From contig NZ_JAGXJN010000021.1 of assembly GCF_019091455.1 (NCBI RefSeq), positions 1 to 64,000 on the forward strand: 64,000 nt of DNA, written 5' to 3'. The notes beneath the pieces were generated by a model. The model made no database searches and was not told the DNA's origin. It saw only the letters and a list, made by a program, of their open reading frames with translations. Position numbers and translations under genes: made by a program. Positions 35,214 to 44,285 of the stretch are shown piece after piece. The number at the start of each line of letters is the position of its first letter. The first letter of the stretch is position 1. This DNA comes from Chitinophaga sp. GbtcB8 (lineage in GTDB: Bacteria > Bacteroidota > Bacteroidia > Chitinophagales > Chitinophagaceae).

Positions 35214-36914
35214 ATGAATAAAGGAATAAGATCATCGGTTTTTATGATAGCAGGTTTAACATTTTTATGCCTGCTGTCTTCAGTTGCCTATGCTTTTCAA
35301 TCAGTCAAAAGAACAGCGGAAACCAAGGGCAGTCCTAAGATTGTGAACATTGTGAACTTTATCCGTTTACTGGAACCCAGAGATCCCAAGATCACAGAAG
35401 ATGTGTTATACCAAACGGTTGTAAAACAGGTGGAGATTATGAAGAAATACAAGCTGCCGGGAACTTTCTTACTGCAATATGATGCATTAATGGATCCCCG
35501 CTACCAGCAGCTGTTAGCGGCGCTGCCCAAAGGATCATTTGAGGTGGGCGCCTGGTGGGAGATCCCCCAGCCGCTGGTAGAAAAGGCCGGTCTTAAATGG
35601 CGGGGCCGTTATCCCTGGGACTGGCACGCCAATATTGGTTTTTCAACCGGCTACACGCCTGAAGAGCGGGAAAAGCTGATTGATGTTTATATGGCTGATT
35701 TTAAAAAGATCTTTGGTTATTATCCCCGGTCAGCAGCCTCCTGGTTTATAGATGCGCATAGCCTGAATTATATGTATGAGAAGTATCACATCGTAGCATC
35801 CGCTAATTGTAAAGACCAGTATGGAACAGATGGTTATACTTTAAGGGGCGGGGACTGGAACCAGGCCTATTATCCCAGTAAGATCAACTCTTATATGCCG
35901 GCGCAAAATGCGCAGCACCAGATACCGGTTCCCATTTTCAGAATGCTGGGCAGCGATCCTATCCGGCAGTATGATCAGGGTATAGGTTCAAACCGGCAGG
36001 GCGTTATTACCCTGGAGCCGGTGTATGAATTTGGCGGTGGCAGCGCCTCCTGGGTGAGCTGGTTCTTTAAGACCTTTACAGAAGATACGGCATTAGGTTT
36101 TAACTATACACAAGCGGGGCAGGAAAATTCCTTTACCTGGGATGGCATGTCAAAAGGATTTGAGATCCAGATGCCGCTTATTGCGCAGCTGTGGAAAGCC
36201 GGTAAGCTGCGTGTGGAAACCCTGGAACAATCAGGCCTTTGGTTTAAAAAGAACTATAAGGTAACACCGCCTACTTCTTTCTCCGTTACTAAAGACCTGG
36301 AAGGCAGTAACCTGAAAACGCTTTGGTTTAACAGCCGGTTTTACAGGATCAATATGCTCTGGGAAAAGGAAGGCCTGCGTATCCGCGACATTCATTTGTT
36401 TAATGAAGAGCTGCCCGATGTATACACCACCCAGGTAGCTACCACTAACGAGTGTACGTTTTTTACCCTTCCGGTGGTGGATGGGTACCTATGGAGCAAG
36501 GCAGATCAGATTGCAGGCCTGCGTCTGAAAGCGTTGATTGATGGCAAGGAAGTGCTGTTAAGGGGTAAAGATCCGGTATTCACCAACAGGGGCACGGGCG
36601 CAGTGCACATCTCATGGCCGTTAACCACGGTAAGCGGCTCGCTGGTGATGGACCTGGATGAGAAAACCTTTACTATAAAACTGCTGAGTAAGCAGCCCTG
36701 TAACTGGTACCTGGACCTGAACACAGCCCCGGACGCTAAGCTGCCTTTTCAGCAAATTGTTCCTGCACAAATAACCTGCAGCTTTGATGGAATGAATTAT
36801 AAGCTGCCTGCTGTGAAAGGTACCTTCTCAAAACCGGGTAACGGAGCGGTATTAAGGCTGCAGCCACAAATGAATGTTATCAGCCTGGATCTTGCAGATA
36901 CAAAAGCGCATTAA
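35214..36914 (+). CDS. Secreted protein with NodB/deacetylase-like N-terminus (PUL-associated)
   Basis: A 566-residue exported protein (signal peptide IAGLTFLCLLSSVAYAF). The N-terminal ~330 residues look like a seven-stranded alpha/beta barrel of the polysaccharide-deacetylase (NodB) or related glycosidase type, with NFIRLLEPRDP, TFLLQYDALMDP, EVGAWWEIPQ and SWFIDAHSLNYMY in series. The C-terminal ~230 residues are beta-rich. I cannot assign a family or catalytic residues. It follows susD by 40 bases, so it is the last gene of the first PUL operon and a probable catalytic component. Confidence 0.7.
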   Translation: MNKGIRSSVFMIAGLTFLCLLSSVAYAFQSVKRTAETKGSPKIVNIVNFIRLLEPRDPKITEDVLYQTVVKQVEIMKKYKLPGTFLLQYDALMDPRYQQLLAALPKGSFEVGAWWEIPQPLVEKAGLKWRGRYPWDWHANIGFSTGYTPEEREKLIDVYMADFKKIFGYYPRSAASWFIDAHSLNYMYEKYHIVASANCKDQYGTDGYTLRGGDWNQAYYPSKINSYMPAQNAQHQIPVPIFRMLGSDPIRQYDQGIGSNRQGVITLEPVYEFGGGSASWVSWFFKTFTEDTALGFNYTQAGQENSFTWDGMSKGFEIQMPLIAQLWKAGKLRVETLEQSGLWFKKNYKVTPPTSFSVTKDLEGSNLKTLWFNSRFYRINMLWEKEGLRIRDIHLFNEELPDVYTTQVATTNECTFFTLPVVDGYLWSKADQIAGLRLKALIDGKEVLLRGKDPVFTNRGTGAVHISWPLTTVSGSLVMDLDEKTFTIKLLSKQPCNWYLDLNTAPDAKLPFQQIVPAQITCSFDGMNYKLPAVKGTFSKPGNGAVLRLQPQMNVISLDLADTKAH

Positions 36915-36927
36915 ACCGTAACTATAA

Positions 36928-37050
36928 AAAGCAGAAAAGCCACCCTGGAAAGAGTGGCAATATTCATGTTATTTGTTAACCCCAAAAACTTATAGTTATT
37001 AGTTTACAAGCAAATATTCATAGGATAATTGGATAGTCGTTATTCTTAAT
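36928..37050 (-). ncRNA. Candidate small RNA, copy B
   Basis: On the minus strand a TACCTTTA element (37057-37064) is followed by the same ordered parts as copy A: CAATTATCCTATGAA (37017-37031), TTTGGGGTTAACAAA (36972-36986), then a hairpin (36939-36946 with 36951-36958, one mismatch) and a T-rich end. Distances from promoter-like element to box to hairpin differ by only a few bases from copy A. This copy has no gene directly behind it in the minus direction (a plus-strand gene converges), which favours a free RNA over a leader. Its hairpin may also serve as terminator of the PUL operon. Confidence 0.5.
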
Positions 37051-37064
37051 CTGCAATAAAGGTA

Positions 37065-37313
37065 CTATCCGGATAATTACGGCCGCTGACATGTACATGC
37101 TATTAAATTGTTAATGTGTATCGGATCAAGATCCGGTTTATAATTTCTTAATTTATTATAAACCAACATTTTACAGGTCTTATATTAAGAAGAATTGTTG
37201 TTGGCGCATCCGGGCAAGCTCTTTTTTTCTACTACTTTTTGCGCAAGCGCATTTTCCCGTTGTTGCGCAGCGCTCAGGTTAACCCCCTGAAAATAAGTTA
37301 TCTTTGTGCCCTC
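37065..37313. other. Gap between small-RNA copy B and the helicase gene
   Basis: The 399-base gap 36915-37313 holds copy B in its first half. The second half is AT-rich to about 37180 and has no clear promoter or gene. The 37281-37313 stretch is the likely 5' leader of the helicase mRNA. Confidence 0.35.
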
Positions 37314-38549
37314 ATGAAGTTTGAACAATACCGCATTGCGGAAGAAATTAAAAGAAGCCTGGAAGAGCAGGGCTTCAAACGCCCTACAGATATACAGTAC
37401 AAGGCTATTCCATCTATTCTTAAGGGAGATGATGTGCTGGCCATTGCACAAACCGGCACCGGTAAAACCGCCGCTTTTGCCATCCCGGTAATTCAGCTGC
37501 TGCACCAGCAAAGCCGCTCCCGCACCAGGGGTGAAGTAAAGTGCCTGGTAATGGTGCCTACCCGTGAGCTGGCTATCCAGATCTCCGATGTATTTAAGCA
37601 GCTGGGTAAATATACCCGTGTGGATATTATGGGCCTTTTTGGCGGTGTGGAGCAGGAGGCGCAGATCAAAAAGCTGGATAAAGGAGTAGATATTTTAATT
37701 GCCACGCCGGGCCGTATGTTTGATCTCATTAGCCAGGGCCACCTGGATCTTAGCCATGTGCAAACCCTGATCCTGGATGAAGCGGATCATATGCTGGACC
37801 TGGGTTTCATCCGCGATATACGCGATGTGATCAAACACCTGCCCCGCAACCACCAGACCTTGTTCTTTTCTGCTACCATTGATGAAGAGATCAAGGACCT
37901 GGCTTATTCCATTGTCCGCAACCCCATCCGTATCCAGATCTCGCCGGATGATCCGGTATCCAAGAACGTAAGTCATTCAGTGGCCTTTGTGGAAATGGAT
38001 GATAAACGCTTTTTCCTGGAACGGCTGGTAAAAGAATTCCCGGAAAATAAGATCCTTGTATTTGTACGCACCAAAGTGCGGGCAGAACGTGTGGCGGCTG
38101 CCATGGAGCGGGTAGGCATTAAAACCCTGACCATGCATGGCGGCAAAGAGCAGGACGACCGCCTTACCGTAATGAAGGAATTTAAACAGGGCGATATTAA
38201 AATACTGATCACTACCGATGTGAATGCCCGTGGTATTGATATTCCCAACGTAGAATATGTAGTGAACTACGACCTGCCGGACGAACCGGAGAACTATGTG
38301 CACCGTGTAGGCAGAACCGGCCGCGGCGTGCAAAAAGGCCAGGCCGTTACCTTTTGCAGCCCGGAAGAAAAACCTATACTGGATACTATACAATCTTTTC
38401 TGGGCAAAGAGATCCAGGTAATGAAAATAGATAAGAACGATTACCGCCAGACTATTAGCTTCTCTGAAGACATACCCAATGAGAACTGGCAGCTGCTGAT
38501 AGACGAGCATGAAAAAGCAAAGAAAGAAGGAAAGCGGAAAAAGAAGTAG
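37314..38549 (+). CDS. DEAD-box ATP-dependent RNA helicase (RhlE-type)
   Basis: A 411-residue helicase core. I start at ATG 37314 (MKFEQYRIAEEIKRSL); the frame is open 25 codons upstream but those residues are atypical. Motifs are all present: Q motif GFKRPTDIQYKAIP, Walker A AQTGTGKT, PTREL, DEAD, SAT, and HRVGRTGR in the second domain. A lysine-rich tail follows. It unwinds short RNA duplexes, for example in ribosome assembly or mRNA decay. It converges with the SRPBCC gene with only eight bases between stops. Confidence 0.95.
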   Translation: MKFEQYRIAEEIKRSLEEQGFKRPTDIQYKAIPSILKGDDVLAIAQTGTGKTAAFAIPVIQLLHQQSRSRTRGEVKCLVMVPTRELAIQISDVFKQLGKYTRVDIMGLFGGVEQEAQIKKLDKGVDILIATPGRMFDLISQGHLDLSHVQTLILDEADHMLDLGFIRDIRDVIKHLPRNHQTLFFSATIDEEIKDLAYSIVRNPIRIQISPDDPVSKNVSHSVAFVEMDDKRFFLERLVKEFPENKILVFVRTKVRAERVAAAMERVGIKTLTMHGGKEQDDRLTVMKEFKQGDIKILITTDVNARGIDIPNVEYVVNYDLPDEPENYVHRVGRTGRGVQKGQAVTFCSPEEKPILDTIQSFLGKEIQVMKIDKNDYRQTISFSEDIPNENWQLLIDEHEKAKKEGKRKKK

Positions 38550-38557
38550 CTACACCG

Positions 38558-38998
38558 TTATTGCTCAATGAATTTTTTCAGCAGAACGATGGTCACATTC
38601 CAGTAAAAAGCCAGGTGTTTGTAGATAACTTCTGTGGGAAAATTACTGAGCGTAAGGGTTAGCTCCGTCCCATCTTCCAGGGGGCTTAGGGCAAATTTGA
38701 TCACGGAATAGTTTTCAACCTGGTCAGCTAATCTTGACAGGGAGCTTAAATGGCTATACTCCAATACGCGCTCGGGTTCAAATTGCAGCACTACTCCTTT
38801 ATTTTCAAAACGGCTGTGGTACCAGTCGCCCTGGATGGTAATGGATTGCCCTACTTCCCAGCTGGTAATAATTTCAATAGGGGTTTCAGACATCCATTGC
38901 CGTATTAATGCCGGCTGGGTAATGGCTTCCCAAACCTTTGCCGGAAGCGCCTGAATGGTGATGGTCTTATTAATTACCGGGTCCGTTGATGTTTCCAT
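38558..38998 (-). CDS. SRPBCC/AHSA1-type domain protein
   Basis: A 146-residue protein of the START/SRPBCC fold (KTITIQALPAKVWEAITQPALIRQW at the start, then MSETPIEI and the conserved WYHSRFENKGVVL strand). These small domains bind hydrophobic ligands or act in toxin-like or stress roles. It stands on the minus strand between the helicase and a hairpin terminator that closes the next gene. Confidence 0.88.
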   Translation of the reverse strand: METSTDPVINKTITIQALPAKVWEAITQPALIRQWMSETPIEIITSWEVGQSITIQGDWYHSRFENKGVVLQFEPERVLEYSHLSSLSRLADQVENYSVIKFALSPLEDGTELTLTLSNFPTEVIYKHLAFYWNVTIVLLKKFIEQ

Positions 38999-39074
38999 AA
39001 TGAGCTGCTAATATAATTTATCCACGGCACGCACCGGGAAATAATTAAGGGGAATTTACCAAGATCATAAAATT

Positions 39075-39103
39075 ATAAATGACCGGTATACCCGGTCATT
39101 TAT
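39075..39103. terminator. Bidirectional hairpin terminator
   Basis: ATAAATGACCGG (39075-39086) pairs perfectly with CCGGTCATTTAT (39092-39103) around a five-base loop. It lies just past the 3' end of the minus-strand SnoaL-like gene and before the SRPBCC gene start, and would stop transcription of the former. Confidence 0.7.
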
Positions 39104-39134
39104 ACGTGTCAACCTTTTGGGGGGCTCAGCTCTT

Positions 39135-39515
39135 TTAAGCCACCAGGCTGGCTTCTGCTCCAAACGCATGATCTATCAGGATCTTCCAGGTGCCATCGTT
39201 CTGCTGTATCATTACTTCAATACCTTTGGCGCTGATCTTTACTTCATCACCATCCGTAATGCTCCATTCAGACCGGCCTACTGCTATGTCGCCGGTTTGC
39301 AAACAATACACGGTTTTAATTTCCATTTTGCCTTTAATGGATAAGATGCCTTTGATGGCTTCTTCAAATCTCTCTGCGCCGGATACCGGTTTGCCGGGTT
39401 CGGGCACAATAAAGCCGCTTACATCGTACATGCTCATTACGGTATGTACATCGCCGGTATTAAAAGCGGCTGCCAGTGCGGCGTGCGTATCTTCTGCTCT
39501 TTTAGGTAAGTTCAT
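39135..39515 (-). CDS. NTF2/SnoaL-like domain protein
   Basis: A 126-residue cone-fold protein, like DUF4440 or SgcJ/YybH-type families. Landmarks are an N-terminal helix with DTHAALAAAFNTGDVHTVMSM, a D-rich strand and a C-terminal GTWKILIDHAF. Members are usually small enzymes or binding proteins. It shares the strand with the isocitrate-lyase-like gene 19 bases upstream and probably forms an operon with it. Confidence 0.85.
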   Translation of the reverse strand: MNLPKRAEDTHAALAAAFNTGDVHTVMSMYDVSGFIVPEPGKPVSGAERFEEAIKGILSIKGKMEIKTVYCLQTGDIAVGRSEWSITDGDEVKISAKGIEVMIQQNDGTWKILIDHAFGAEASLVA

Positions 39516-39534
39516 TTTTTATTGATTTAGGTGT

Positions 39535-40302
39535 TTAGAATAAGGCGGAGAAATTTTCTTCTGTGGTTATGGTTTTTGCAAGCGTGCCTGCATGCCCGTA
39601 TACTTTATCAAACAAAAAGCTGCCCATGCTGATCCTTTTTACACCCAGCGATGCCAGCGCTTCAAAATCCGGCAGCTGCGGCATGCACATCACGTTAATG
39701 GGCAGGGTAGTGGCTTTTACCACTTCCCGGATATCGTCCGGGCGCGTAATGCAGGGCACAAAAATGCCGTCGGCCCCGGCGCTTTCATAATGTTTGATGC
39801 GGGTAAGCGTTTCGCTTAATGCAGTGAGCATACCCAGCAAAAAACCATCTGTACGGATGTTCAGGAAAATGTGCAGATTATTGCGGCTGATGTGGTCTGC
39901 TACTGCAGATAATGTTTTTTGAAAGGCGCTTACTTCCTGCAGTACACGGCTGCTGCCGGCAACGGTATCTTCCAGGTTAATGCCCACCACACCGGCATCG
40001 TGCAGCTGTTGTATATGATCAATAATGCCTGCTGCACTGCGGTTATAACCGCCTTCTATGTCAACAGAGAATGGTATGCGTACCGTTTCCGTTACCCGTT
40101 TAGCCAGCTGCAGCAGTATATCAAAGGGGAGCTGCTCCCCATCTTCATAACCGAAAGATTGCGCCAGCGCCATGCTGGAAGTGCCGATGGCTTGATACCC
40201 GCTGGCTTCAAATACCCGGGCACTATGCACATTCCAGATATTGCCCAGCAGGAGTGGTGTTGCATTTTGATGCAGCTGTGAAAATGTTTCAAATGCGCTC
40301 AT
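39535..40302 (-). CDS. Isocitrate lyase / phosphoenolpyruvate mutase family protein
   Basis: A 255-residue TIM-barrel enzyme. I start at ATG 40302 (MSAFETFSQLH); a longer frame to 40374 is unlikely. Signatures: PLLLGNIWNVHSARVFEASG, FSVDIEGGYNRS (the metal-binding acid in D-x-EGGY), GINLEDTVAGSSR, and a lateral FLNIRTDGFLLG. This is the ICL/PEPM superfamily; members cleave or form C-C or C-P bonds in 2-methylisocitrate-, oxaloacetate- or phosphonate-type substrates. The specific substrate cannot be told. The divergent neighbour at 40390 is an AraC regulator on the same strand. Confidence 0.9.
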   Translation of the reverse strand: MSAFETFSQLHQNATPLLLGNIWNVHSARVFEASGYQAIGTSSMALAQSFGYEDGEQLPFDILLQLAKRVTETVRIPFSVDIEGGYNRSAAGIIDHIQQLHDAGVVGINLEDTVAGSSRVLQEVSAFQKTLSAVADHISRNNLHIFLNIRTDGFLLGMLTALSETLTRIKHYESAGADGIFVPCITRPDDIREVVKATTLPINVMCMPQLPDFEALASLGVKRISMGSFLFDKVYGHAGTLAKTITTEENFSALF

Positions 40303-40389
40303 ACAATTAAGTTTTATGCTTTGCTGATATTTTTCAACAAAACTAGGGTAGTCCTGCGCTTTGAAATTGTACAAATCGGAACAGCGTAC

Positions 40390-41202
40390 TTATTGTACGA
40401 AAGCCTGGGCAATGGGGGAGTTATTTTCCAGGTAGGCAGAGGGGGTAATGCCGGTAAATGATTTAAAATCCCTTATAAAATGAGATTGGTCAAAGTAGCC
40501 ACATTCATACGCAATAGAAGTGAAGGGCTGATCATTTCTGGAGATCAGCTTAAGACTGTGCTGGAACCGGTATATTTTATTAAATGATTTTGGAGACAGG
40601 CCGGTATGCTGGTAAATTATTTTTTGCAGGTAACGGGGTGTAATGCCATGTTTGGTGGCAATGTTGCTGATGTTGGTTTCAGCTGCGTTATTTTTTATGC
40701 TGGTTAAAATGTGCGCTACTTTATCAATGCTGAAGGATCTTTTTTCCTTGCGGGATAATCTCTTTATTAAGAAATCCTCTACCAGCGCGATCCTTTTTTC
40801 CTGTGCGGTTTCTTCCAGCAGCCGTGCGTGCAGGATCTTTGCGGGTTTGCCTATAATGTCGCTGAGGTCAGTAACCCGGTTGTTGAACACGCCCATTTCA
40901 TCCTCAAAAAAATAAGCGGCGGAGTGGGTCAGGAAGCGGATACCCAGCATGGTATGCCTGCCTTTTGAGCGGATGGCCAGTGGTTTGGTGATCTGGCCCC
41001 ACAGCTCTATGGGTGGGTTTTTATAAAATTCATTTTCTACTTCGGCCTCCCAGGCGCCTTCTCCCAGGTTAAAGATCACTTCCATATCACCGCTGGGAAA
41101 TACCGTATCGTCGAATGCAATGTTGGCATTGGATTCAAAGATATAGTAATGCCGGATATACGGCCTTAAAGCAGGGGATGGGAGGAAGTGTTTAAATTCC
41201 AT
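40390..41202 (-). CDS. AraC-family regulator with DUF6597-type sensor
   Basis: A 270-residue regulator. The N-terminal domain starts MEFKHFLPSPALRPYIRHYY and has VFPSGDMEVIFNLGE, the DUF6597 pattern. The C-terminal half has two helix-turn-helix motifs (TNISNIATKHGITPRYLQKI; FTSIAYECGYFDQSHFIRDF) and ends with SFTGITPSAYL. It lies 87 bases upstream of the isocitrate-lyase-like gene on the same strand, so it may control that small operon. Confidence 0.93.
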   Translation of the reverse strand: MEFKHFLPSPALRPYIRHYYIFESNANIAFDDTVFPSGDMEVIFNLGEGAWEAEVENEFYKNPPIELWGQITKPLAIRSKGRHTMLGIRFLTHSAAYFFEDEMGVFNNRVTDLSDIIGKPAKILHARLLEETAQEKRIALVEDFLIKRLSRKEKRSFSIDKVAHILTSIKNNAAETNISNIATKHGITPRYLQKIIYQHTGLSPKSFNKIYRFQHSLKLISRNDQPFTSIAYECGYFDQSHFIRDFKSFTGITPSAYLENNSPIAQAFVQ

Positions 41203-41661
41203 GTAATAAAATTAGGGATTTTCGGCTATAAATCCCGCGCCTTCCATATCTTCCTGAGGCTCCTCCGGGCATCACATTGAGCATTTTATTACGCAGTGCT
41301 GAGTGCAGTTCCGCAATATCACCTATGAATATATGATATAATAACCCGGCTTAATGGGCCTGAAAATTGCAGCCAGAGGAGGATACATATCTGGTTGATG
41401 GCTTATCTTTAGCACGATGGCCGTTATAAGAGAGGCCTGTCAGGATGGGTTTTACGAACAAATAAAATATAAATATTATGTTTAATGCGGTGTTTTTAGT
41501 ATGATTTTTGAACGGCATCCATTTAAGAGGATACAACAATGTAAAAGTACTGTGCTGCCGGGAACGAATGCACCTAAATCTATTTTAATTGTTATTTGAG
41601 AATTCCTTTATTTGCAGTTAAAAAGAGGGGATTTTTTTCTTCCAAAAAGATAAAGATTATT
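41203..41661. other. Intergenic region before the response regulator
   Basis: A 459-base stretch with no gene I trust; short frames in it lack support. It is AT-rich near its right end, which is the probable promoter of the response regulator. No repeat or strong hairpin was seen. Confidence 0.4.
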
Positions 41662-42114
41662 ATGACGACGAATGTTAATCAAGAGCTGACACATGTTTTA
41701 ATGGCTGAGGATGACGACGACGATTACTTGATTTTTTCTTTGGCAATTAATGACCTGACAACAGTTAAGGTGGTATTAACAAGAGCGGAAAATGGCGATA
41801 TCCTGATGAGGTTATTGGGTGAAAAACATCCGGACCTGTTATTCCTGGACCTGTTAATGCCCTGTAAGGATGGGCATCAGTGTATCAGGGAGATCCGTTC
41901 CAATAAGAAGTTTGATTCGCTTCCTATTATCGTATATTCTTCCCTGAGCGATCTGCAAACCATTGAATTCTGTTACCGTGAGGGCACAAACCTGTATGCC
42001 AAGAAACCTTCCTCCCTGGCAGATCTGAAAGATGTGCTGGAAAAGATCTTCGCAATTGACTGGAAAAGGATGCTTTACTATCCGCCCATGTCACAGTTTG
42101 TGATCAATGGGTGA
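41662..42114 (+). CDS. Response regulator receiver-only protein
   Basis: A 150-residue single receiver domain. ATG 41662 (MTTNVNQELTHVLMAEDDDDD) gives the usual start; 22 residues upstream are open but atypical. The acidic pocket is EDDDDDY, the phosphorylatable Asp is in LLFLDLLMP, the switch Ser in VYSSLS, and the Lys in YAKKPSS. No output domain follows, so it may work in a phosphorelay or by protein contact. No kinase is adjacent; one is encoded at 45450. Confidence 0.9.
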   Translation: MTTNVNQELTHVLMAEDDDDDYLIFSLAINDLTTVKVVLTRAENGDILMRLLGEKHPDLLFLDLLMPCKDGHQCIREIRSNKKFDSLPIIVYSSLSDLQTIEFCYREGTNLYAKKPSSLADLKDVLEKIFAIDWKRMLYYPPMSQFVING

Positions 42115-42280
42115 GTAACAGCGCTGCCTTTCAAATTTTAAAGCAGAATGCTTACCGGTAGTATTATCCCGCACAGCACTAAGATCTGATCCTGCAAACC
42201 CGTCCTCGCAGAGGTGCCGCCATCATTTGATCCTGTTGCGCCTGACAATTCTTATTAATTTTCTATTCGTTTATAGAAGC

Positions 42281-43633
42281 TCAGAGCTTTAATTCCCGGG
42301 CTGCATCCTGCAATATCAGGACCCAATCCTGTCCGTACCCGGCGCCGGGCGGTGTAAACTTTTGCTGTCCCTGGTTTTCTACCTGGCCAATACGTTTAAG
42401 CTCACCATTACGGGGATTGTACCAGCCAGCCTGCAGCTGGGCGCCGCTTATTTTTCCCAGCACCACTGTAAAAGGCTGTCCGGATACCGTATATACGTAC
42501 AGGTAGTCCTTACCGCGTGTAGCCTGTACACGTTCAGCCGGCGTGAGGTTATTTTCCAGGATCAGTGATTGATCCGGTACCCGCTCTAACATGGGGTTAG
42601 CTTCCATGAGCTTACGCACAAACTGCATTTGGCTGGCTCCGGGCAGGTCCATAGCCTGCTGCCATAATACATGCGGGTTGTTTACCGCTTCATAGCTGGT
42701 AGAATAGAACTGCCAGATATCATGGCAGCCGTAGGTATGCCCAAAGGCGCCGGCAAAAAGGTCCAGGTAGGCGTAGCTCCTTACATCATATGCGCTGGAA
42801 GTACCCAGCTCTTTTGCATTAAAGCATACCGGGTGGTCTTCATAAATGGGCTCTCCGTCTAGCACAGGTTTTACAGGCACCAGGTTGTAGGCAGCCTGTA
42901 TCTTTTCATAAACAGGTGTATTGCGGCAGTGGCCGTTCTGGAACATGTTAAAGCTTAGCCAGGCATCTTTATGGAACCATTCTGCAGAGCCTAATGCATT
43001 GGGTTGGGTATGAAAGGTGATGACCGCCTTATTCTTTTTGCCCAACCCTTCCTGGATACCGGCTGCCATTTGCCGCCAGATGCTGAGTTGAAGGTCATTT
43101 TGTGGTATACGATCGCCGCCCAGTATCCAGACAATGTTTTTTCGGGTGCGGTACCGTTTTCCTAACCATTTTCCGTAAGCCCTGGCATTTTGCGGGGTAA
43201 AGATCTCCGGCCCCTTTCCCCAGGATGATTTCCACACCTTATCACCCCAGGTGGGCAGCAGTCCTATTACCAGGCCATTGGATGCGGCTTTGTCAATGAT
43301 GTAGTCCACATGTTTAAAATAGGCTTCATCCGGTTTGGTGGGATCATCTTTCTGCAGCGGCAGATTGCCGTAAGCATTAGGTGTATGCAGTCCGTCAAAT
43401 TCTGCAAGTATAACAGCCTGTATCACCGTAAAGCCCTGGCTGGCGCGGTGTTGCAGGTATTGGTCGGCCTGTTCCCGGTTCAGGCGGTGAAATAGCTCCC
43501 AGGCAGTATCGCCCAGCCAGAAAAAAGGTTTACCATCGCGCAGCAGGTAACGGTGGTTATCGCTAATGCTTATCTGGCCAAATAAGGAAAGGGCACAACA
43601 GCAGATGAGGGCAGTGAACGTGGAACGCAGCAT
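42281..43633 (-). CDS. GH140-like secreted glycosidase (apiosidase-type)
   Basis: A 450-residue secreted enzyme (signal peptide near FTALICCCALSLFGQ). It starts with the DUF4038-type pattern ISDNHRYLLRDGKPFFWLGD, has a TIM-barrel body, and likely acid residues Asp174 (ILGGDRIP) and Glu261 (VLDGEPIYED). A C-terminal ~85-residue beta domain with YVYTVSGQPF and AGWYNPRNGEL looks like the 'putative collagen-binding' module. This resembles GH140 apiosidases, which cut apiosyl bonds in rhamnogalacturonan II. It stands apart from the second PUL but fits a pectin theme. Confidence 0.8.
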   Translation of the reverse strand: MLRSTFTALICCCALSLFGQISISDNHRYLLRDGKPFFWLGDTAWELFHRLNREQADQYLQHRASQGFTVIQAVILAEFDGLHTPNAYGNLPLQKDDPTKPDEAYFKHVDYIIDKAASNGLVIGLLPTWGDKVWKSSWGKGPEIFTPQNARAYGKWLGKRYRTRKNIVWILGGDRIPQNDLQLSIWRQMAAGIQEGLGKKNKAVITFHTQPNALGSAEWFHKDAWLSFNMFQNGHCRNTPVYEKIQAAYNLVPVKPVLDGEPIYEDHPVCFNAKELGTSSAYDVRSYAYLDLFAGAFGHTYGCHDIWQFYSTSYEAVNNPHVLWQQAMDLPGASQMQFVRKLMEANPMLERVPDQSLILENNLTPAERVQATRGKDYLYVYTVSGQPFTVVLGKISGAQLQAGWYNPRNGELKRIGQVENQGQQKFTPPGAGYGQDWVLILQDAARELKL

Positions 43634-43666
43634 AGTGGGAAATTACGAATTAGATGCGGAAATGCC

Positions 43667-43799
43667 GAACGCTGAATGCTTAACGCCCAAGCCCGGATGT
43701 TGAATGCGTAATGCCAATGCAGATTATTACATTGTCCTGATAGCTCATAATTGCGTTCAACCTCTGACGTTCAGTACCAGCGTTAAGCATTCAGCGTTC
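43667..43799. repeat. Perfect 20-bp inverted repeat with nested stems
   Basis: GAACGCTGAATGCTTAACGC at 43667-43686 is exactly complementary to 43780-43799, 93 bases apart. Inside the loop a second imperfect stem pairs GTTGAATGCGTAAT with AATTGCGTTCAAC. The whole fills the gap between the GH140-like and DinB genes, which both run on the minus strand. The sequence is built of recurrent words (GAACGC, TGAATGC, TTAACGC), unlike either gene. A REP-like element or structured RNA is likely. Confidence 0.7.
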
Positions 43800-43810
43800 C
43801 GCGTTCAGCA

Positions 43811-44218
43811 TCAATACCCGTACTCCGGTGGCTCAATTCCCTGGCAGCGCAAGTACGTTACTGCCTGCCCGCGGTGGTGGGTAATATGATCCAGGGTAGC
43901 ATGAAAACCTTTAACAGCATCCTCCGTTAATTCGCTGGTATCCACAGTGGCTTTTAGCTCGGCATACGCTTGCTCCAGGTAGCTGTGCAGCTCCTTTTTC
44001 TTTACCACAGCGGCCGGTGGCGCCCAGGCAATTTCATTGCCTTTTATATAATTCTCCTGCCACCATTGTATGCCATAGGCAATATGGTGTAACAGCTCGC
44101 CAAAGGTCCAAACCGTTTCTACAGGTTTAAAGGAATAACCGCGTTCAGGCATTTTACCGGCAACGTTTAAAGTGTACTGTTTTGAATTTTCCAGCGTAGC
44201 TAATAATTGCGCTTTCAT
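43811..44218 (-). CDS. DinB-family protein
   Basis: A 135-residue four-helix-bundle protein. Family landmarks are the start MKAQLLATLENSKQYTLNVA, the metal-binding histidine context FGELLHHIAYGIQWW, and the C-terminal HITHHRGQAVTYLRCQGIEPP. DinB proteins are metal-dependent, often thiol-linked, stress-related enzymes. It is 67 bases downstream of an AraC gene on the same strand, which may regulate it. Confidence 0.92.
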   Translation of the reverse strand: MKAQLLATLENSKQYTLNVAGKMPERGYSFKPVETVWTFGELLHHIAYGIQWWQENYIKGNEIAWAPPAAVVKKKELHSYLEQAYAELKATVDTSELTEDAVKGFHATLDHITHHRGQAVTYLRCQGIEPPEYGY

Positions 44219-44285
44219 AAAACATAGATTTTATGCAGCAAAGCTACCGGGAGCATCAGGCAAACACTTAAGGAATCTTGCTCTT

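Noticed and set aside
36901..36960. Short hydrophobic reading frame in the minus strand of small-RNA copy B
   Set aside because: A 18-codon frame can be read, but it covers the terminator and is not shared by copy A.
37695..38510. Minus-strand frames up to 177 codons over the helicase gene
   Set aside because: Antisense shadows of the DEAD-box gene, whose motifs are complete.
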